Shown here: piece after piece, positions 61,801 to 64,000 of the stretch
How positions within the stretch are numbered: the stretch's first letter is position 1
Layout of the letters: the number at the start of each line of letters is the position of its first letter
Source of the DNA: Tamarix chinensis
Taxonomy: Eukaryota > Streptophyta > Magnoliopsida > Caryophyllales > Tamaricaceae
Direction of reading: 5' to 3'
Assembly: GCA_030549775.1 (NCBI GenBank)
Contig: CM060174.1
Span: forward strand, 42,298,586 to 42,362,585
DNA length: 64,000 nt
The notes under the pieces: model-generated
The model's database searches: none
The model's input: only the letters and a program-made list of their open reading frames with translations
What the model was told of the DNA's origin: nothing
Made by a program: the position numbers and the translations under genes

Positions 61801-63109
61801 CATCTCAAGATCAAAACTAATGTGGTGATGGGACGAGGGACGCACAATCGAAGGCTGCTAGGGGCATAGGTTGACTTTTGGCTGGTTAGAATTAAACTAA
61901 ATTAGTTAGCATTATCAGATAACTAGCTAGTTTAAGCTCTAACCAGCTTTCACCAACTTAATTAAGTTTTAGTTGAGTTGTAACTAAAAGATCCTCACAC
62001 CCCTTATAAGTGTGGGAAATGGATGAATACACTCAAATTTTGGCCACCATTTTCTCCCTCATTTTCGAAAGAAATAACTCCCAGCTAGTGCCTGCTTGGA
62101 TTAAATATTGTTCTCAAATCTGGTCACTTTTTATCTCAAATGTTGCAGAGGTTTGAGTGGTAGATTCAAGTGTAAGAATTAAGGATAACTTAATTCATAT
62201 TCCAGCTTCTCAACTCTCTCTTCATTTCCTCTCATTTTCGGTGGTTTTTACCCAACGGACCATTAATTTCCTAGATTAACCCAATATGTATCCACCATAC
62301 ATCAAAATGCCAAGGTCAAAGTGAGGTGCTCCTGTGAGCTTCTGAGGCTTGCTCGCAGCCTTAAGAAAAAAAGGCTGGTAGCCAGCCACCTCCAGCTATA
62401 TATATACATATACAGACTAAAATTGTTTAGCCTAAGAATTTGACCTGGCCTGTCAATGTATATCTGACTTCACGCAGACAAACAGATACTATTTATAAGC
62501 GGATAGATTTCTGCAGGCATTTAACAGCAGTGTAAGACAAGCATTTTGAATCCTCACCTTCCAAGCCAGAAGCATAACAAAGGTTTCAAGGCCCCAAGCT
62601 CCCCTATCAACATAATCACCATTGAATACGAAAAAACGATTCTCCGCAGGAAACCCAGCTTCACGCAATAGAAGAAGCACGTCGTGCAATTGACCATGAA
62701 CGTCTCCTACAACGACTACAGTCGAATCCGCAGTACAGTCGTCAATAATCACACAGTTCGGTTCTTTGTGGAGGATCTTCGAAGAACAAAGAATCAAACT
62801 ATCAAACACGGGAACAGGAAGCACACAACGGAAGTTAGAAGGTGGAAGGTTCCGCGAAGACCAATCAAAAGCTTTCATAAGACTTAAGATCCAGTCTAGC
62901 GACAGGAGCCCATCAGGCGGCCATGTGATTGGAAGTTGAGGATCAGGATTTGGATTCAGCGAAGGATATTGCTCTGAAGAGCATTCATAGAGAGGAGAGC
63001 CTTGGCTGGAAGGCTGAGGTTCGGATTGTTCTATGCAAGTATGATTTATAGAAGGTGGGCGATTGGTGGTCTTAGAGGGCGTTGATTGGGGATCTCCCTC
63101 GGAAAGCAT
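31202..63109 (-). CDS. PP7: Serine/threonine-protein phosphatase 7 (PP7), five exons
   Basis: Join of 62558-63109, 46381-45884 region (45884-46381), 32122-32268, 31445-31552 and 31202-31309, read on the minus strand: 470 aa, no internal stop, all introns GT-AG and phase 0. The product is a metal-dependent PPP-family phosphatase that removes phosphate from Ser/Thr. Visible motifs are GDVHG (135-139), GDYVDRG (164-170), RGNHES (195-200), AHGG (248-251), WSDP (314-317), RSHEG (354-358) and SAPDY (391-395), so the usual metal and phosphate ligands are present. A lysine-rich loop (about 258-276) interrupts the catalytic domain, as is typical of plant PP7; residues 1-125 form a Pro/Ser-rich lead. 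In Arabidopsis PP7 is a calmodulin-binding, mainly nuclear phosphatase linked to blue-light, stomatal and heat responses; that role here is inference. Arabidopsis PP7 is about 413 aa, so this one is somewhat longer at the N-terminus. Confidence in identity is high. Confidence 0.95.
31445..31552 (-). CDS. PP7: PP7 exon 4 (residues 400-435)
   Basis: The acceptor is GATTGTAG|GCAACA. The 36 codons encode [20 protein letters not shown] and then [11 protein letters not shown], the final strands of the phosphatase fold. The donor AAG|GTGCAG is chosen because exon 5 continues the PP7 tail. Without splicing, the frame reads 14 more codons and stops, giving a different short tail. Confidence 0.92.
31553..32121 (-). 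other. PP7 intron 3 (569 bp)
   Basis: Runs from GTAGAATACC to GATTGTAG. An open frame of 87 codons inside it (31,530-31,793) is chance and resembles nothing known. Confidence 0.88.
32122..32268 (-). CDS. PP7: PP7 exon 3 (residues 351-399)
   Basis: The acceptor is GATTCTCAG|CTTGTC and the donor CAG|GTAGAA, both phase 0. The 49 codons contain RSHEG (a metal-ligand histidine), the PP7 segment [18 protein letters not shown], and SAPDYPQFQ. The open frame runs past both splice sites into intron sequence, so the exon limits rest on the splice signals and on family continuity. Confidence 0.94.
34761..34797. repeat. (CT)n microsatellite
   Basis: About 18 perfect CT repeats inside PP7 intron 2. As intron 2 is transcribed from the other strand, it reads as (GA)n in the pre-mRNA. 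Just right of it lies an LTR-type primer site (34,869). Confidence 0.95.
34869..35200 (+). pseudogene. LTR-retrotransposon remnant: tRNA-Met primer site and gag start
   Basis: TGATATCAGAGC (34,869-34,880) is one base from the standard initiator-Met primer site TGGTATCAGAGC. Twenty bases on, an ATG at 34,901 opens [20 protein letters not shown], a charged coiled-coil-like gag N-terminus, which stops after about 30 codons. The sequence left of 34,868, including the (CT)n tract, is therefore probably 5' LTR. The element is lost beyond about 35,200. It may be the left end of the gypsy fragment at 41,040, but no link can be shown. Confidence 0.55.
39196..39445. repeat. Degenerate tandem repeat, AGTTTCATAA core
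   Basis: About ten variants of TAGTTTCATAA(A/G) with ATTA or CTAA spacers. It lies in PP7 intron 2, and no coding meaning is seen. Confidence 0.75.
39960..40285. repeat. Tandem repeat, ~65-bp unit
   Basis: Four to five imperfect units, each running AGTGCCTTTTGAGGC(A/T)TG, TATTTGTGTTTTGAG, TTACA(A/G)(A/G)TGTTGG and ATATTTGCAGTATTAT. Unit length varies because some spacers are shortened. It lies about 150 bp left of the ~430-bp repeat element. Confidence 0.75.
40436..40870 (+). repeat. Dispersed ~430-bp element, copy in PP7 intron 2
   Basis: It matches the complement of 63,530-63,930 along its length: ATGTAAGTACTA, ATTACACATCTATATTATTT, GGTTAATG-type words, TTTCGGATTTAT and GATTTATAGTTTT, TCGGGTTTCG(G/A)GTAAGTA, TGGACTCTTAATT, CGAATTTTGGAC(A/G)GATCG, GGTATT, and GTCAACTTTTG at the end. 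It has no coding capacity and no clear terminal inverted repeat. It carries many ACCCGA/TCGGGT words. Confidence 0.82.
41040..41640 (+). pseudogene. Gypsy chromovirus integrase C-terminus and chromodomain remnant
   Basis: Plus-strand translations give [35 protein letters not shown], a worn KLSQNFYxPxQI segment, PKLAINLALS and [13 protein letters not shown] phrases. These are the end of integrase in Tekay/Del-type gypsy elements. This is followed (41,440-41,620) by a chromodomain-like tract (VKW-, [17 protein letters not shown]). Chromodomains steer insertion into heterochromatin. The rest of pol is missing, and stops are frequent. The sequence to about 41,950 may be 3' LTR. Confidence 0.75.
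42455..42525. repeat. AAT/AAC microsatellite
   Basis: Irregular run of AATAACAATAAT units in PP7 intron 2. Confidence 0.85.
44800..45730 (+). mobile_element. LTR-like block (possible solo LTR)
   Basis: It has LTR character: the phrase AAAGTTATAACCGTTTTAC (near 44,942), common in plant gypsy LTRs; a TATA-like ACTATAAATATCCCATAT (near 45,312); and a leader GAGTTTTCTCTCGTTGAAAT with several GTGTGAG/TGTGTAAG words. No partner LTR or primer site was found and the limits are not defined. It lies next to exon 2 of PP7. Confidence 0.35.
45884..46381 (-). CDS. PP7: PP7 exon 2 (residues 185-350)
   Basis: The acceptor is TTCTTCAG|ATATTT and the donor AAG|GTGACT, both phase 0. The exon carries the GNHE motif, the AHGG metal ligand, the lysine-rich insertion within the catalytic domain ([14 protein letters not shown]), and the stretch from [11 protein letters not shown] through WSDPSM to [13 protein letters not shown] that is diagnostic of PP7. 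The basic loop is a plausible calmodulin-binding or nuclear-targeting segment, by analogy with Arabidopsis PP7. No stop or frameshift is seen. Confidence 0.95.
46832..46850. repeat. Target-site duplication of the LINE (left copy)
   Basis: AAATAGTAATATACTATCA, identical to 52,223-52,241. Confidence 0.93.
47076..50193 (-). pseudogene. LINE ORF2: endonuclease, reverse transcriptase and zinc-knuckle (broken)
   Basis: The ATG at 50,193 opens [11 protein letters not shown], the usual start of the endonuclease domain. [11 protein letters not shown] (near 49,780) and [10 protein letters not shown] (near 49,530) are its catalytic GDxN and SDH motifs. Reverse transcriptase follows: [19 protein letters not shown] (near 48,930), [15 protein letters not shown] (near 48,560), [16 protein letters not shown] (near 48,385) and [10 protein letters not shown] with the catalytic FADD at 48,244-48,233. 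After a connector comes the zf-RVT knuckle [18 protein letters not shown] (near 47,300) and a stop at 47,076. Several stops and frameshifts break it. Many look like TGG to TAG/TGA or CAG to TAG changes. Confidence 0.9.
50433..52005 (-). pseudogene. LINE ORF1: RNA-binding protein with DUF4283 and CCHC knuckle (broken)
   Basis: ORF1 proteins of plant L1 elements bind the element RNA. The frame runs from about 52,005 with one in-frame TAG at 51,645-51,643, then on through a DUF4283-type domain ([20 protein letters not shown], near 51,360; [20 protein letters not shown], near 51,200). It shifts frame near 51,060 at a run of A/T. The new frame reads [20 protein letters not shown] (51,002), [19 protein letters not shown], the zinc knuckle [14 protein letters not shown] (near 50,770), and a polar tail to a stop at 50,433. 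So one nonsense change and one frameshift separate it from an open ORF1. The true start codon is uncertain: the first codon of the open stretch is GTG, with a TAG before it. Confidence 0.85.
52223..52241. repeat. Target-site duplication of the LINE (right copy)
   Basis: AAATAGTAATATACTATCA, all 19 bases as in the left copy. Confidence 0.93.
52242..53296. other. Intron 1 sequence without recognised features
   Basis: AT-rich sequence between the LINE and repeat copy 1. The 78-codon frame at 52,782-53,018 resembles nothing known. Confidence 0.5.
53297..53480 (+). repeat. ~190-bp repeat, copy 1 (intron 1)
   Basis: Direct repeat of 62,302-62,500. Shared words in order: AATGCCAAGGTCAAAGTGAG, CAGCC(A/A)ACCACCTCCAGC, ATATATACATATACA, TTTAGCCTAAGAATTTGACC, TGGCCTGT(T/C)AATGTATATC. 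Not recognised as a known element; it could be a SINE or part of a segmental duplication. Confidence 0.88.
54518..54885. repeat. ACCCGG/GGGTCT-rich repeat with repeated CATCCCTA ends
   Basis: Right part (54,700-54,885) is packed with GGGTCTGGGTC and ACCCGACCC words and ends CCCATTGCCATCCCTA. The left end reads CCCGCCCCATTTACATCCCTA (to about 54,544). The complement, TAGGGATGGCAATGGG, resembles termini of some plant hAT-type MITEs. Both ends have the same orientation, so this may be two partial copies rather than one element. It cuts LINE 2 after its endonuclease domain. Confidence 0.5.
54890..56933 (-). pseudogene. Second LINE: ORF1 and endonuclease start, 3' part missing
   Basis: An ATG at 56,933 opens MKKTQ, a stop (CAG to TAG type), then [23 protein letters not shown]1 continues with a DUF4283-type domain ([20 protein letters not shown], near 56,325; [20 protein letters not shown], near 56,250) and a knuckle [14 protein letters not shown] in which the last Cys is His (near 55,950). 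ORF2 begins by 55,580 and is recognisable at [18 protein letters not shown] (near 55,180) and LSDHCRLHL (near 54,930), the latter being the end of the endonuclease domain. Reverse transcriptase is absent. Loss of the 3' part, not the 5' part, points to a later deletion or break. Confidence 0.82.
57129..58158 (+). pseudogene. Gypsy element 1 gag (broken)
   Basis: The ATG at 57,129 opens [20 protein letters not shown], with a stop near 57,252. The capsid region is well kept: [15 protein letters not shown] (near 57,575), [19 protein letters not shown] (near 57,642), [20 protein letters not shown] (near 57,711), then a stop and the next segment (57,833-58,158). That segment ends with a CCHC knuckle [14 protein letters not shown]. 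Gag packages the element RNA. No 5' LTR or primer site is visible upstream; the sequence meets the LINE 2 leader at about 57,000-57,050. Confidence 0.85.
58159..61337 (+). pseudogene. Gypsy element 1 pol: protease, RT, RNase H, integrase (broken)
   Basis: In order: a protease remnant with [12 protein letters not shown] (near 58,366; the catalytic Asp is replaced by Asn); RT with [18 protein letters not shown] (near 58,835), [11 protein letters not shown] and [22 protein letters not shown] then loses about 20-30 residues before KEGDEWKPH, and resumes to [11 protein letters not shown] with an intact YFDD (59,365-59,376). RNase H follows with [27 protein letters not shown] sequence (near 59,800). 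The integrase core is at 60,537-60,850 ([46 protein letters not shown]). The C-terminal [12 protein letters not shown] type region (near 61,250) ends before the purine tract. Stops and frameshifts are frequent. It is probably a chromovirus; the clade is uncertain. Confidence 0.87.
61338..62301 (+). mobile_element. 3' LTR of gypsy element 1
   Basis: The purine-rich AAAGGGGAGGATGG (61,324-61,337) is followed by TGTACGAGCATC, the LTR start. The LTR ends CACCATACA at 62,301, where a separate repeat begins. Its length is about 964 bp with TG/CA ends. A TATA-like CTTATAAGTGTGG (near 62,003) fits an LTR promoter. The open frames at 61,425-61,715 are not genes. No 5' LTR is present. Confidence 0.72.
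62302..62500 (+). repeat. ~190-bp repeat, copy 2 (between gypsy 3' LTR and exon 1)
   Basis: Same sequence as 53,297-53,480, in the same orientation. It begins at the base after the inferred end of the gypsy LTR (CATACA, 62,301) and stops about 60 bp before the exon 1 donor. Confidence 0.88.
62558..63109 (-). CDS. PP7: PP7 exon 1 (residues 1-184)
   Basis: The start is the ATG at 63,109 in the context GTCGCCATGC, a good plant initiation context. The frame stays open upstream to a TTG at 63,145, but no ATG lies there, so 63,109 is preferred. The exon encodes the variable Pro/Ser-rich lead and the first two metal-binding motifs, GDVHG and GDYVDRG. It ends after the Lys codon of LLAWK at the donor AAG|GTGAGG. 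Joined to exon 2 it gives LLAWK-IFLPHRV, the expected uninterrupted PPP fold. Confidence 0.94.
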
Positions 63110-63520
63110 GGCGACTAGGGCTACTATAAATTTTGCTTGAGGCAAGAATCACTTTTTTATGGTATGAATAAGAATCATTCGACCTGCAATGCCAACGGCT
63201 GTCGAGAATTTTCCTGCATCTCAGTTTCCATTAAGATTTTATTAACGCTCCCATTCGCTTTGGGGTCAATTCATTTATTTCATTTCAAACGAATATTATT
63301 AAATACAATGACAAAATTAGTGATATTTTTACCCACGTTAGAAATTTTTTCTTATCCATATTGGTGGAAAGGATTATAAACATTCTCCTACTCTCTTTAT
63401 TATTTAAGTTAAATAATATAGATTATTTTATAATGGTAATTGGTTGGATATAATAACCATATACATATTTTATACTACCATCTCGACTAGGCTTCATTAT
63501 GTGCGTGGGTTATGGCTAGA
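63110..63520 (-). promoter_or_regulatory. 5' flank of PP7
   Basis: This is the non-coding sequence upstream of the PP7 start. A TATA-like string (ATTATAAAATA, near 63,420-63,440 read on the minus strand) and a CCAAT-like CCACCAATATGG near 63,360 are present, but no transcription start can be fixed by eye. A repeat element shared with intron 2 begins about 420 bp upstream of the ATG, so the core promoter space is short. Confidence 0.35.
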
Positions 63521-63529
63521 GCGATCAAA

Positions 63530-63930
63530 AGTTGACTCAATTCGAAAAATCCAATGAATACCGACTCGATCCGTCCAAAATTCGATCAAATTTTATCTGA
63601 AAAATTAAGAGCCTGAAACTTATCTGACACAATTCGATACATATCTGATATCCGATATAACCCGAAAAATTATAAGTCCAAAATAAACCCAGCCCGATTC
63701 AATACTTACCCGAAACCCGATATAACCCATAAAACTATAAATCTAAATTACCCGACCTAATTCATCATTTATCCGAAATACGATATTACCTGAAAAATTA
63801 TAAATCTATAAAGATTCAACCCGATACTACCCGAAAATTAACATTAACCCATTACTCAAATTTTTCATAACTTCATAAAACATAAAATAATATAGATGTG
63901 TAATTGCTCTATACTAGTACTTACATCAAA
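63530..63930 (-). repeat. Dispersed ~430-bp element, inverted copy upstream of PP7
   Basis: Inverted partner of 40,436-40,870. It lies about 420 bp upstream of the PP7 start codon, so it may overlap or bound the promoter. The two copies share order and most words but differ at many bases, so they are old or arrived separately. Confidence 0.82.
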
Positions 63931-64000
63931 ATTTATAAATAATATTATGTACAACTATTTTCATCCATGAATTTTAACACTGCAATATTACCAAAGTATA

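Larger units (their letters stand above)
46382..62557 (-). other. PP7 intron 1 (about 16.2 kb)
   Basis: Begins GTGAGG after exon 1 and ends TTCTTCAG before exon 2. It contains a complete LINE (46,851-52,222), a broken LINE (about 54,890-57,000), a gypsy element without its 5' LTR (about 57,050-62,301), and two copies of a ~190-bp repeat. The stretches 52,242-53,296 and 53,480-54,510 show only AT-rich sequence with no recognised gene. Confidence 0.9.

Noticed and set aside
63109..63145. A longer PP7 start at 63,145
   Set aside because: The codon there is TTG, not ATG. The ATG at 63,109 has a good context and is the first one in frame.

Overview
This is a window of plant nuclear DNA: AT-rich, full of trinucleotide microsatellites and nested retrotransposons, with a single recognisable host gene whose exons are scattered over half the window. 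Splice sites, families and domains all fit a flowering plant. The species cannot be named from the sequence.

The host gene is on the minus strand, from the start codon at 63,109 to the stop at 31,202. It encodes a plant serine/threonine phosphatase of the PP7 type (470 aa) in five exons. Every intron is GT-AG and phase 0, and the joined reading frame is open throughout. Introns 1 and 2 are about 16.2 kb and 13.6 kb, and most recognisable matter in them is transposon-derived. Intron 1 holds a whole LINE with a perfect 19-bp target-site duplication, a second broken LINE, and a Ty3/gypsy element with only its 3' LTR. Intron 2 holds gypsy fragments, LTR-like sequence, tandem arrays and one copy of an unidentified ~430-bp repeat. 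The inverted partner of that repeat lies just upstream of the gene.

Region by region: 1-1,000 is TTA/TTG-rich simple sequence. 1,391-4,182 holds minisatellites and a directly repeated LTR-like end. 4,183-7,650 is non-coding, with one ~200-bp tandem duplication and a (TG)n tract. 7,662-10,682 is a decayed PIF/Harbinger DNA transposon (Myb/SANT-like gene plus DDE transposase) that appears to sit inside a large gypsy LTR. 10,690-21,404 looks like one old minus-strand gypsy element with LTRs above 3 kb, interrupted by a broken copia element (13,985-16,926). 21,405-29,605 is another minus-strand gypsy element, with a truncated LINE inserted in its integrase (16-bp target-site duplication). A complete Cassandra-type TRIM, carrying 5S-rRNA-like LTRs, is in turn inserted in that LINE (5-bp duplication). 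29,606-31,200 is AT-rich spacer and the 3' flank of the phosphatase gene.

No other intact protein-coding host gene, rRNA, tRNA or CRISPR was recognised. Transposon genes are all broken by stops, frameshifts or deletions. Element limits given as approximate come from reading, not from alignment.
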